Positions 37,504 to 44,857 of a stretch of DNA of 64,000 nucleotides are shown here, in pieces. The number at the start of each line of letters is the position of its first letter. The stretch's first letter is position 1. The notes below the pieces were generated by a model. It was not told the DNA's origin. It worked only from the letters and a program-made list of their open reading frames with translations, and did not search any database. This DNA is from an uncultured Christensenellaceae bacterium. Its GTDB lineage: Bacteria > Bacillota > Clostridia > Christensenellales > UMGS416. The translations under genes and the position numbers were made by a program. The stretch spans positions 124,001-188,000 of the forward strand of contig CALWDW010000008.1 in assembly GCA_944376795.1 (NCBI GenBank), read 5' to 3'.

Positions 37504-38141
37504 CCATTCTGCTGGGAGGAGAGCGTCCGGACGCCGCGGACCTGCAAAGGGAGCTTGCAGGCTGCCAAAGAGTAATCTGTGCCGACCATGGCGCCGACTG
37601 GGCCCTGGAGGCCGGGTACGTTCCCAGCCTTCTGCTGGGCGATATGGATTCGGTGTCGCCGGAAACCCGGGCGGCATTGGTTGGGATGGGGGTGCCGGAG
37701 GCGCTCTCCCCCGTCCATAAGGATGAGACCGACGGCCAGCTGGCGGTGGACTGCGCCCTGGAATGGGGCGCCGGCGAGGTGGTGCTCCTGGGCGGTTTCG
37801 GCGGGCGGTACGATCATGCCCTGGCCACCTATTCGCTGCTGCGGCGGCTGGCGGAGGCCGGCGTACGGGCCTGGGCCGTAGGCGGCGACGGCCGGGTGGA
37901 AGCGCTGGGGCCTGGACGCGAGATGTGCATCAGCGGCCGGCCGGGAGAGACCTTCTCGGTGATGCCTTTCTCCGACGGCGTAGTGGTGGAGTATCTTACC
38001 GGGGCGGAGTATCCCCTGCAGGGCGGGGTCCCGCTGCCGATGGACCGTACCTTGGGCGTAAGCAATGTGCTGGCGGGGGTCTGTGCTCGCCTGCGTCTGC
38101 GCTCCGGCTGGGCCTTGGTGTTTACCGGGGTGCGGGCGTAA
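37494..38141 (+). CDS. thiN: Thiamine diphosphokinase
   Basis: Transfers pyrophosphate from ATP to thiamine, giving the active cofactor; 215 residues. VICADHGADWALEAGYVPSL, LLGDMDSVS, KDETDGQLAVDCAL and GGFGGRYDHALA are the conserved active-site blocks of the TPK family. It starts 10 bases inside rpe. In Bacillus the order rpe-thiN-spoVM is the same. Confidence 0.93.
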   Translation: MRVAILLGGERPDAADLQRELAGCQRVICADHGADWALEAGYVPSLLLGDMDSVSPETRAALVGMGVPEALSPVHKDETDGQLAVDCALEWGAGEVVLLGGFGGRYDHALATYSLLRRLAEAGVRAWAVGGDGRVEALGPGREMCISGRPGETFSVMPFSDGVVVEYLTGAEYPLQGGVPLPMDRTLGVSNVLAGVCARLRLRSGWALVFTGVRA

Positions 38142-38196
38142 GCCAGAGCGGGGCGTCAGGGAGAGGGGACGGCCCGGCTGGCGGAGGGGAAATACG

Positions 38197-38280
38197 ATGC
38201 ATAGAAGGGGAGCCTGCGCGAAACGGTGTGCGCGGAAGCCGCACCGGGAGGCAGGCTCTATGCTGCAAAGGGCTGCGTAA
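38197..38280 (+). CDS. Possible 27-residue basic peptide over a structured RNA
   Basis: GGAGGGG 7 bases before ATG 38197 opens a 27-codon frame (MHRRGACAKRCARKPHREAG and seven more residues), about one third Arg/Lys. The same stretch folds as RNA: GAGCCTGC (38210-38217) with GCAGGCTC (38251-38258) enclosing CGGTGTG/CGCACCG, followed by the terminator. Either the peptide or the RNA fold may be the real feature; neither is proven. Confidence 0.3.
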   Translation: MHRRGACAKRCARKPHREAGSMLQRAA

Positions 38281-38290
38281 GCCCTTTTTT
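38268..38290 (+). terminator. Terminator after thiN
   Basis: AAGGGCT (38268-38274) pairs with AGCCCTT (38280-38286) over a GCGTA loop and runs on into T (to 38290). Confidence 0.8.
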
Positions 38291-38415
38291 GTTGGGAACC
38301 TTTGGGGCATAGACTGTACGGATCCAGCTTTTGCGGGGAATTCCGCTGCGAGCAGGCATGACGGGGCAGAGGGGCGCATAGGCTTCCATGAAGAGGGATG
38401 GTGGAGGGGAATGCC

Positions 38416-38607
38416 ATGATGAATCTGCCCCACGTGCTGGAATGCTTCCGGCGGTGCTGCTGCCGGCGGGAGAAAATATTGCGCTACATAAGCTGGGGTT
38501 TGGTGGCCATCGGCGCGATTCTGGTGATTTGTTTTGTTCCCATGGAGTTCTGGCTGGTCATCCTAGGAATTGTGCTGATTCTTCTAGGAGTTTTGCTGAT
38601 CCTGTGA
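38416..38607 (+). CDS. Small membrane protein upstream of spoVM
   Basis: Protein of 63 residues: a Cys/Arg-rich head (RRCCCRREK), then two close hydrophobic segments (about 25-40 and 44-63). GGAGGGG stands 6 bases before ATG 38416. It lies between thiN and spoVM and ends 14 bases before spoVM, so it may be made with it, perhaps in sporulation; that is inference from position. No family recognised. Confidence 0.62.
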   Translation: MMNLPHVLECFRRCCCRREKILRYISWGLVAIGAILVICFVPMEFWLVILGIVLILLGVLLIL

Positions 38608-38621
38608 CGGGAGGTGAGGGG

Positions 38622-38696
38622 ATGAAGGTGGTTTTTGTCAAGACGCCAGGGTTTGTAACCCGCATGCTGAAGAAATTGCTGCGCAGGAAGGCGTGA
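38622..38696 (+). CDS. spoVM: Stage V sporulation protein M (SpoVM), 24 residues
   Basis: A 24-residue amphipathic peptide, MKVVFVKTPGFVTRMLKKLL plus four more residues, preceded by GGGAGGTGAGGGG. SpoVM of Bacillus (26 residues, also M-K-x-x-x-x-K-x-P) sits on the curved forespore membrane and anchors SpoIVA to start spore-coat assembly. The shared start, the Pro at position 9, the basic amphipathic helix and the location after rpe-thiN, exactly as in Bacillus, make the call strong in spite of the tiny length. Confidence 0.85.
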   Translation: MKVVFVKTPGFVTRMLKKLLRRKA

Positions 38697-38884
38697 ATGC
38701 ATCGCGTCTGCGGCCTGGTATGAAGTCGTATCGCGGAGACCCTGGGTTGCATCGCGTTTTTTGCCTTTTGCGAAAGCCGGCGGGCAAAGAACTGCGCTGC
38801 GGCAGAGCTCCGCGCCAAAAGAAAAACGGCGCGGCCTATGGACCGCCCGCTGCGCAGGCCTTGCGCAATAACCGAGCAAAAAGC

Positions 38885-38932
38885 CCAAGCACGGCAGGAG
38901 AGCCCTTTTCCGGACTGTCCTGCCGTGCTTGG
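38885..38932 (-). terminator. Terminator of the glycosidase-like gene
   Basis: Perfect 15-bp stem CCAAGCACGGCAGGA (38885-38899) / TCCTGCCGTGCTTGG (38918-38932); on the minus strand it is followed by GC-TTTTT (38882-38878). Confidence 0.75.
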
Positions 38933-38962
38933 TTTGCGGGCCGCTTTGCAATGGGGCCCTCC

Positions 38963-39008
38963 TAGGGAAAGGCTTTTGTGGGAAGCAGGGCCTTTCCCTA
39001 CGTTTTTT
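38963..39008 (+). terminator. Terminator in the convergent spacer
   Basis: TAGGGAAAGGC (38963-38973) pairs perfectly with GCCTTTCCCTA (38990-39000), then CGTTTTTT on the plus strand. Confidence 0.75.
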
Positions 39009-39022
39009 GGATGGCGGCCAAA

Positions 39023-40684
39023 CTAGAGCCTGACAAGGAGCACGGCAATGCCTCCGGGAGGAACCGTGACCTGCCAGGTGTCCTCAGCGGGGTGGGCGAG
39101 ATCCTTCCCGCCCCAAAGGGGCTCCAAGGCCAACGGCCGCAGGGGATGCAGGCTGACCCGGGAAGCGCTTCCCGGCAGGGACCTATCCCCGTGATCCACC
39201 GAGCGCTCTATGCCCTCGTTGTGGAGTAAAGCCAACAGATAGCCGTCAGAAACCCGGTTCAGCATAGCCTCGATGCTTCCCTCGATCCGCAGGGGGAGCG
39301 CGGCCTCCAGAGTGCGCCGGATGGCGGGACCGAGCACGTCCCAGTCTTCGGTCAGCCGCAGTACCTGGCTGTAGCGCGCCAGTGCGCCGGAGGGAGCGTC
39401 CTCCCAGAGGATATCGAAAGCATCCGGATAGGGGCTGTTGGTCAGGGCATGCCCTTCGTTGCCGAGATGGGGCTGGGGATTGGCGAAGATCTGCCGCAGC
39501 GCTTTGCGCACCTTCTGGGCGTCGGACAGCGCGCCCTCCGTCAGGGCATACCCCATCAGATAGGAGGGAGCAGCATCTTCCCGGGCGAGGAAGGACAGAT
39601 CCAGGATGGGAAGGCTCCGCGGCAGCAGCAGGGCGATGGGGGTTACCAGATCTCCGGCCTCCGGATAGGCCCGGGCGAAGTCCAGGAATTCCTTCTTGAC
39701 CCGCCCATAGGACGACAGCGCGAAGTCGTGATGGTCCTGGAAGGTGTTGCACGTGCCGTGCTCATCACTGAGATAGGCCGCCCCGGCAAAGAGGCTGTGG
39801 AAGTAAATGCGCCGCTGCAGGGCCCGGGAGCTGCCGCCGTTTTCCCCGAGAATGGAGAAGGGCGTGGCCAAGGGTTCCCCGTCATCCTCGCCGGAGAGCC
39901 ATTCATTGTCCCCGCCGGTGTGGCAGCTGCAGCAACTGAAAGGGTTCCCTCCCCAGGGTTCGTAATAGGCCCCGAAATCTATGCCCCAAGCCCGGGCCAT
40001 TCCACGGTTCAGCGCGGTTTGGATCCGGGTGAAGGGGGTCTGGGCGCCGAGCTCGGGCATCAGGTGCCGCACGCCGGCCTCGGTCTCCAGCCGCGCTGCC
40101 TGGAAGCAGCTGTCTGCCGCCACGAGCCGGCCGCCGGTTTCCTCCATGCGCCGCTGCAAGAGCTTGCGGGAGGCCGCCAGGAAGGCGGGAATATCGGAGG
40201 GGAAGGGAATCTGGGAGAATTCCTTGGCGCTGCCGGCCTCCAGATAGATTACGCCGGGAAGCTGCGGGAAAGCAGCCTGCAGCCCTTCCACGATGGCGGA
40301 TTCGCTCCAGGGCGCCGGCGCAGAGAGGGCCTTTTCCAAGCGGAGCCAATCCTGACGGAGGTTAGAGCTCCACTCGTGGAGTTGGAAGCCTAGAAAGCGG
40401 GGTCCCAACCGCTCCTCTATGCGTCGCAGCAGGGACGCATCCCAGGGATACTGGTAATAGTAGGTGCCGCCCATGAGGCGGTCGATGTAGAACAGGGGCT
40501 TGTACGCCTCCAGCGCGGCGTCCAGCGGGCTGCCCGGCGCCGCCAGGGTATTGAAGGACCGCGGTGAACCGGGGACATGGGCGCCGCAGTGGGTGATTTT
40601 CAGTCCGCTGTCCGCGCCAAAGAGGCCGCTGCGGACCAGCGCCGGAAATGACTCCGGCAGGTATCCATGGATAAAGGTCAGCAT
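39023..40684 (-). CDS. Glycosidase-like protein of unknown family
   Basis: Protein of 553 residues without signal peptide. I recognise no named family. It has the look of a TIM-barrel glycosidase: aromatic and acidic clusters (FYIDRLMGG, QLHEWSSNL, DFGAYYEPWGGNPFS, GAAYLSDEHG) and a C-terminal beta-sandwich-like end (IEGSIEAMLNRVSDGYLLALLHNEG ... VPPGGIAVLLV is shared style with many glycoside hydrolases). Cys-Cys-Ser-Cys-His near residue 258 could bind metal. AGGGAGGATTTTTT precedes the ATG; it has its own promoter. It lies downstream of the Fur gene. Confidence 0.6.
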   Translation of the reverse strand: MLTFIHGYLPESFPALVRSGLFGADSGLKITHCGAHVPGSPRSFNTLAAPGSPLDAALEAYKPLFYIDRLMGGTYYYQYPWDASLLRRIEERLGPRFLGFQLHEWSSNLRQDWLRLEKALSAPAPWSESAIVEGLQAAFPQLPGVIYLEAGSAKEFSQIPFPSDIPAFLAASRKLLQRRMEETGGRLVAADSCFQAARLETEAGVRHLMPELGAQTPFTRIQTALNRGMARAWGIDFGAYYEPWGGNPFSCCSCHTGGDNEWLSGEDDGEPLATPFSILGENGGSSRALQRRIYFHSLFAGAAYLSDEHGTCNTFQDHHDFALSSYGRVKKEFLDFARAYPEAGDLVTPIALLLPRSLPILDLSFLAREDAAPSYLMGYALTEGALSDAQKVRKALRQIFANPQPHLGNEGHALTNSPYPDAFDILWEDAPSGALARYSQVLRLTEDWDVLGPAIRRTLEAALPLRIEGSIEAMLNRVSDGYLLALLHNEGIERSVDHGDRSLPGSASRVSLHPLRPLALEPLWGGKDLAHPAEDTWQVTVPPGGIAVLLVRL

Positions 40685-40716
40685 AAAAAATCCTCCCTGC
40701 TATCACTGTGACAGAG

Positions 40717-40745
40717 AGTATAGCAGAGAGGGTCCGGCAAAACAA
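40717..40745 (-). promoter_or_regulatory. Promoter of the glycosidase-like gene
   Basis: Minus strand TTGTTT (40745-40740), 17 bases, TGC-TATACT (-10 at 40722-40717). An inverted repeat CTGCTAT/ATAGCAG (40697-40703, 40720-40726) spans from the -10 to the leader and could be an operator. Confidence 0.7.
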
Positions 40746-40835
40746 CCTGCCTCGCCAAGAGGGTCAAAATCGGATATAGTCTAGGTTACTGGAAACGGGG
40801 TGGCCGCTGCGGACAACCGCATGCCTGGAGAGGGA

Positions 40836-41231
40836 TTACTTTTTTCTACACTCAGGACAGTAGCCATAGATTTCCAGACGATGATCCTGAATGGTAAAAC
40901 CCGTGTCCCGCATGAGCTCCTGCTCCAGCGCGTGAAGGGGACAGTCGGGCAGGGGGATGGAGCGGTTGCAGCCCAGGCAGATCAGAGAATGCCCGTGGGA
41001 ACGGGGCGCTAAATCAAAACGCGTCACCCCATCGGAGAACATGCTGCGGCGTGCCAGTCCCTGGGCCGTCAGGTTCTCCAAATTGCGGTAGACGGTGGTC
41101 AGCGCCAGGTTGGGAAACTGTTTCCGGGCAGCCTGCCAAATCTCTTCGGCGGAAAGGGCGGCCTGTCCCTGCCGGAGAATCTCCATGATGCACTCCCGTT
41201 GGGGCGTACGGCGGGTGGACTTACCTGCCAT
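40836..41231 (-). CDS. Fur-family transcriptional regulator
   Basis: Metal- or peroxide-sensing repressor of 131 residues. Winged helix: STRRTPQRECIMEILR, LSAEEIWQAARKQFP, LALTTVYRNLENL; dimer/metal domain with HGHSLICLGCN and CPEC (two CxxC, structural zinc). Whether it is Fur, PerR or Zur type cannot be read safely. ATG 41231 is preceded by GGGAGGTGAGAAT; a longer reading is not supported. Own promoter. Confidence 0.9.
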   Translation of the reverse strand: MAGKSTRRTPQRECIMEILRQGQAALSAEEIWQAARKQFPNLALTTVYRNLENLTAQGLARRSMFSDGVTRFDLAPRSHGHSLICLGCNRSIPLPDCPLHALEQELMRDTGFTIQDHRLEIYGYCPECRKK

Positions 41232-41250
41232 ATTCTCACCTCCCTCTCCT

Positions 41251-41279
41251 ATTATGGCCCTTTTTTTCGGGTTCGTCAA
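41251..41279 (-). promoter_or_regulatory. Promoter of the Fur-family gene
   Basis: Minus strand TTGACG (41279-41274), 17 bases, CATAAT (41256-41251), 20 bases before the start codon. Confidence 0.78.
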
Positions 41280-41370
41280 CCATAGGGGGCAGAATGGGAG
41301 GGGAAAGGAACCTGACGCATACCCTGCCGGGGATTACAGGGCTATGATGGATAGAAGGCGCGACGCCGGC

Positions 41371-41943
41371 TTACAGGGCCTCCGAATCCCCGAAGAGGGC
41401 CGCCTCGATCTGCAGGCAGAAGGCGTGATACATGCGGATATGCTCCTCCTGCACGCGGTAGGTTTCGGTGCAGCCGGCCCGCAGGAGGATATCGCACAGA
41501 GAGGCCATGCGCCCGCCATTGGCGCCGGTCATTCCCAAGGTTTCCATGCCCAGCGCCCGGGCTACGGTCAAGGCGCGGCAGACGTTCTCAGCGTTGCCCG
41601 ACGTGGAGATACCCAGAAGCATATCGCCGGGCCGCCCATAGGCCAAGACCTGCTGGGCATAGCAGGACTGGCCGTCTATATCGTTGGTCACGGCGGCAAT
41701 GAGCGGTCCTTGACAGGTCAGGTCAAAGGCAGGCAGGCCCTGCTGGAGATGCGCGGCCCAGGCCAGGCCGATGCGCGCCAGCAAGGGGCCGGGCAGCGGG
41801 CGGCGGGACCGGAACCCTTTGGCCAGCTCGCCCACAATGTGGCCGCAGTCGGCTGCGCTGCCTCCGTTGCCGCAGAGGAGCAGCTTTCCGCCCCTGCGGA
41901 AGCAGGCAGTGATGACCTGTGCCGCTTGCTCAATGGAATGCAT
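41371..41943 (-). CDS. SIS-domain phosphosugar isomerase (GmhA-like)
   Basis: Protein of 190 residues with a single SIS domain: LLLCGNGGSAADCGHIVGEL (phosphosugar-binding G-N-G-G-S-A), then LLGISTSGNAENVCRAL. The pattern resembles sedoheptulose-7-phosphate isomerase GmhA and DiaA. AAGGAGGAAC stands before ATG 41943, inside the end of the ROK gene (14-base overlap), so the pair works together, probably an isomerase acting on the sugar phosphate made by the kinase; substrate unknown. Confidence 0.85.
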   Translation of the reverse strand: MHSIEQAAQVITACFRRGGKLLLCGNGGSAADCGHIVGELAKGFRSRRPLPGPLLARIGLAWAAHLQQGLPAFDLTCQGPLIAAVTNDIDGQSCYAQQVLAYGRPGDMLLGISTSGNAENVCRALTVARALGMETLGMTGANGGRMASLCDILLRAGCTETYRVQEEHIRMYHAFCLQIEAALFGDSEAL

Positions 41944-42850
41944 GGGGTTGTTCCTCCTTATATCCGTTCCACGCGACGGTGATGGCCGCCACGTCGCCGA
42001 TGCGGTCCCCCAATTGGGCAGGAAGCACCTGGCAGGCTGCAAAGGTGTAGGGAAGCGCCTCCTGCCGGGCTACCGCCAGCGCCGTATCCGCAAACCATCG
42101 GGTGGCGCGGGCGTAAATGCTGCCCAGGATGATGCGCTGGGGATTCAGAAGATCCATCAGCAGGGCCAGACCGCGTCCCAGGATCTCCGCGCTTTCCCGG
42201 AGTACAATTTGCGCGCCGGGGTCGCCCGCATCCGCGCGTGAAACCAGTTCCTTGGCCGACAGGGCCTGCCCAAGCCGCAGCTTGGCCAGGTTTTGCAGGC
42301 CGCCGCCCGAGCAGAAGCCTTCCCAGGATCCCTCTTTCCCGTAGCCCACAGGCCCGCGCGGCGCCATCCGGATGTGTCCCAATTCCCCTGCCATACCGCA
42401 GGCGCCGCGGTATAGGGAACCCTGGAGGATGAGGCCCGCGCCCAGTCCGGTTCCGAAGGTCAGAAAAATCATGGTTTCCGCGCCGCGTCCCGCCCCGTAA
42501 CGCCACTCCGCCAGCGCGCAGGCATCGGCGTCGTTCTGCAGATAGGCGGGACAGCCGATCCGATCCCGCAGGTAGGCGGTGACGGGGACGTCCACCCAGC
42601 CGGGCAGATTGGGCGGGGAGAGGATGGTTCCCTGCTGGGCGTCCAGGGGGCCGCCGCAGCTGACTCCCACCGCCAGCGGATAGGCGTAGACAGGGGGAAC
42701 GGCATGGCAGAGCGTATGGAGCAGTGTCTGCCAGTGGGGACAGCGGGCGGTGGCGATTTCCTGGCGGAAGAGGATTTCTCCCGCTTTGCTGCCTACGCAC
42801 AGGGCCGACTTGGTGCCGCCGATATCCAGACCCCAAACATAGCGGGTCAT
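41930..42850 (-). CDS. ROK-family sugar kinase
   Basis: Protein of 306 residues: phosphate-1 loop GLDIGGTKSALCV, sugar-binding QNDADACALAEWRYG (catalytic Asp), phosphate-2 FLTFGTGLGAGLI and the ROK segment GELGHIRMAP. The usual CxCGxxGCxE zinc motif is degenerate here (GYGKEGSWEGFCSGGG), with only one Cys. GGGAGG precedes ATG 42850, which overlaps the stop of a 25-codon upstream ORF. It lacks a helix-turn-helix, so it is a kinase rather than a repressor. Substrate unknown (glucose or an amino sugar are typical). Confidence 0.88.
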   Translation of the reverse strand: MTRYVWGLDIGGTKSALCVGSKAGEILFRQEIATARCPHWQTLLHTLCHAVPPVYAYPLAVGVSCGGPLDAQQGTILSPPNLPGWVDVPVTAYLRDRIGCPAYLQNDADACALAEWRYGAGRGAETMIFLTFGTGLGAGLILQGSLYRGACGMAGELGHIRMAPRGPVGYGKEGSWEGFCSGGGLQNLAKLRLGQALSAKELVSRADAGDPGAQIVLRESAEILGRGLALLMDLLNPQRIILGSIYARATRWFADTALAVARQEALPYTFAACQVLPAQLGDRIGDVAAITVAWNGYKEEQPHAFH

Positions 42851-42924
42851 GGGCGGGCCTCCCGGGGCAGATAACCGAAGGAAGCCTCCGGAACCGCATG
42901 GGAAACGGAAAACATTCTATGCAT
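42847..42924 (-). CDS. 25-residue upstream ORF coupled to the ROK kinase
   Basis: AGGAGG stands 8 bases before ATG 42924 and opens MHRMFSVSHAVPEASFGYLP plus five residues (REARP), whose TGA overlaps the ATG of the kinase (ATGA). An ATG five bases earlier, in another frame, is only 3 bases from the site and too close. The spacing, the strong site and the stop-start overlap point to real translation, either a leader peptide or a small subunit; no family is recognised. Confidence 0.5.
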   Translation of the reverse strand: MHRMFSVSHAVPEASFGYLPREARP

Positions 42925-42947
42925 GGCATTTTCCTCCTACGCCTTGC

Positions 42948-42976
42948 AGTATATACGCTGGGCTTCTGGGTTTCCA
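42948..42976 (-). promoter_or_regulatory. Promoter of the ROK/SIS unit
   Basis: Minus strand TGGAAA (42976-42971), 17 bases, TATACT (42953-42948), about 24 bases before the upstream ORF. Confidence 0.6.
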
Positions 42977-42996
42977 CGCAAAAACTATGGTGTTTA

Positions 42997-43024
42997 TTGC
43001 AATTTTTACGATGCATGGTACAAT
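42997..43024 (+). promoter_or_regulatory. Promoter of the AraC-family gene
   Basis: TTGCAA (42997-43002), 16 bases, TACAAT (43019-43024) with TGG just before; divergent from the kinase promoter 20 bases away. Confidence 0.7.
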
Positions 43025-43045
43025 ACCTCCCAAGGAGGAACCGCC

Positions 43046-43888
43046 ATGACCGCCACCGCTGCCTGCATTACCCTGCATCACCCGCTGAACCAGGAATCCG
43101 TTGCCTGCTGCCAGCTGCTGCTGCAGCGCTGTCTCATCCGGGACGACGTGCCCCTGCATTGGCACACCTACTACGAACTGGAGCTGGTGCTGGACGGTGC
43201 GGGAGTGCAGTGGATCAACGGCCGCCAGCTGCCGCTGGGCGCCGGCAGTCTCTACCTGATGACGCCCGAAGGCCTGCATCGGCTGCAGGCTCGGCAGCCC
43301 ATGGATATCCTCAGCCTGAAGCTTCCCGCCAGCGGCCTGCCCTCTTATCTGCAGGGGATGCTGGGGCAGTACAGCCAGCCGGCCTTCTGCCAGCTGGAGT
43401 CTCCGGCCTGGGAGGAGTGCCGGAGCGATTTCATGCGCATCTATCGGGAAATGCAGCAGCCTGGTTTGGACGGGGATGCCTGTATCTATAGCCTGGCGGC
43501 GCTGCTGCTCTGCGCCCTGCGGCGCCGGGATGCGCTGCATACCACCGCCCCCGTTCCCGACCACGCGCTGATGCGGATGCAGACGGTGATGGAATACATC
43601 CAGGCGCATTTCCGGGAGCCGCTGACCTTAGCGGATACGGCGCGGAGCGTGGGACTGACGCCGAACTACCTCAGCGCGCGTTTTACCCAGGTAATTGGCT
43701 GCGGCTTTTCGGCCTATGTGGCCGGGCTGCGGGTGGAGTATGCGCGCCAGCTGCTGGCCCAAGGGAATGTGAGCGTGACCGAAGCGGCCTTTGAAAGCGG
43801 GTTTGGAAGCCTTTCCCATTTTCTGCGAACCTTTAAGCGGCTCTGCGGCGTATCGCCGGGCGCCTACCGTCGAGGAACCCTTTTCTGA
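43046..43888 (+). CDS. AraC-family transcriptional regulator
   Basis: Protein of 280 residues: N-terminal cupin-type sensor (LHWHTYYELELVLDG, about residues 35-90) and two C-terminal helix-turn-helix motifs (LTLADTARSVGLTPNYLSARF and VSVTEAAFESGFGSLSHFLRTF) ending in the family signature FKRLCGVSPGAYR. AAGGAGGAAC precedes ATG 43046. It faces the ROK/SIS unit across a shared promoter region and most likely controls it in response to a sugar; this is inference. Confidence 0.92.
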   Translation: MTATAACITLHHPLNQESVACCQLLLQRCLIRDDVPLHWHTYYELELVLDGAGVQWINGRQLPLGAGSLYLMTPEGLHRLQARQPMDILSLKLPASGLPSYLQGMLGQYSQPAFCQLESPAWEECRSDFMRIYREMQQPGLDGDACIYSLAALLLCALRRRDALHTTAPVPDHALMRMQTVMEYIQAHFREPLTLADTARSVGLTPNYLSARFTQVIGCGFSAYVAGLRVEYARQLLAQGNVSVTEAAFESGFGSLSHFLRTFKRLCGVSPGAYRRGTLF

Positions 43889-43969
43889 AGGATGCCGGCA
43901 GGCTTCTCGAAAGCTGCCCGACGGAAAGGTCGTACGGGGGAAGCGATCGCCCTTGCGCTTTCTTCCGAA

Positions 43970-44018
43970 AGTAGCCGCGGCAGGACATCCATGGTCCTGC
44001 CGCGGCTACTGTTTTTTT
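43970..44018 (+). terminator. Terminator between AraC and the phosphatase gene
   Basis: A 16-bp perfect stem (43970-43985 with 43995-44010), followed by G and seven T. The reverse strand carries CTTT, so it may also serve the convergent gene. Confidence 0.93.
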
Positions 44019-44736
44019 ACTCCGCCCCTTCCCGATAGACCTCGGTGAAGAGTCCTGCCCGGGAGAAGGGTTCGCCGCCCATCTCCAGGTGGGTTACACT
44101 GCCTAGGCGGATGCAGCGAAAAGCTGCCTCGCCCTGCACCCGTTCCTCGGTGACCAGCGTGGTGATGGAGGTGGGCGCGGCGAAGAATCCGTGCCACAGC
44201 TGGGTGGGGGCGATCCCCAGCAGATGGCTGAGCATCACCAGCTTGATCCCCATGTGGCAGAAGATGACCACGGTGTCCTCGTTCCCCGCCTGGGTGCGGT
44301 ACAGGCCGCGGTCCCGGATGTAGCCGTAGGAGGCCAGCAGTTCGTCCAGTGCCTGACAGACCGTTTTGTAAGCGGCTTCCACGTCCCCGGTCTGCATCAC
44401 CGGGTGCCGGTACCAGCCGTCCTTGTCGTAAAAGGCGGGCTGTTCGGTCCAGTAGCCGGGCATAAAGTCCCAGGGAATTCGAGGCTTCCCCGTGTCGGGA
44501 TCGGTGACCGGATGGAAGAATTCCTGCATCCAGTCACAGATGCGGGCGGTACGGCCCACCCGCTGCAGGGTCAGGGAGGCGGTGTCCCGCGCCCGCCCCA
44601 AGGGAGAACAATAGTAGTCGGTTACCGGGATATTTTCTAGGTAATCGGCCAGTAGGGCGGCTTCCCGCCAGCCCTTTGGGGTGAGGGTGTCCCGGGCATA
44701 ATCGGGGTCGCCGTGGCGGACGATCATGATCTTCAT
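44017..44736 (-). CDS. Histidine phosphatase family protein
   Basis: Phosphoglycerate-mutase-fold enzyme of 239 residues. Catalytic RHGDPDY near the start (variant of RHG-x-T), the Arg of CSPLGRARDTASLTL and the second His in VIFCHMGIKLVML are intact. A long insert (about 85-150, rich in aromatic residues) distinguishes it from house-keeping mutases. AAGGAG lies before ATG 44736. Substrate unknown; stands alone. Confidence 0.87.
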   Translation of the reverse strand: MKIMIVRHGDPDYARDTLTPKGWREAALLADYLENIPVTDYYCSPLGRARDTASLTLQRVGRTARICDWMQEFFHPVTDPDTGKPRIPWDFMPGYWTEQPAFYDKDGWYRHPVMQTGDVEAAYKTVCQALDELLASYGYIRDRGLYRTQAGNEDTVVIFCHMGIKLVMLSHLLGIAPTQLWHGFFAAPTSITTLVTEERVQGEAAFRCIRLGSVTHLEMGGEPFSRAGLFTEVYREGAE

Positions 44737-44857
44737 GGAAGGGCTCCTTTGCAGCAATCTCTCCGCCCCGGCGCCCGCCGTCATGGGAACGGCGCAGGAA
44801 ACGCCAAGGCATCGTTCGCCATTATAGCACAAAATTCTTCCGGCCAAAACCGTTGGT

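Larger units (their letters stand above)
38697..39022. other. Spacer between spoVM and the glycosidase-like gene
   Basis: No gene seen. It holds CGCG(38732-38735)/CGCG(38753-38756) before six T, a weak stop for spoVM; a perfect 15-bp hairpin at 38885-38932; and an 11-bp hairpin at 38963-39000 followed by CGTTTTTT. rpmB, next in Bacillus, is not here. Confidence 0.6.

Noticed and set aside
41958-42929. Minus-strand frame starting at the first ATG after the AGGAGG before the ROK gene
   Set aside because: It is only 3 bases from the ribosome site and encodes a long out-of-frame shadow of the ROK kinase; the ATG 5 bases further on fits better.
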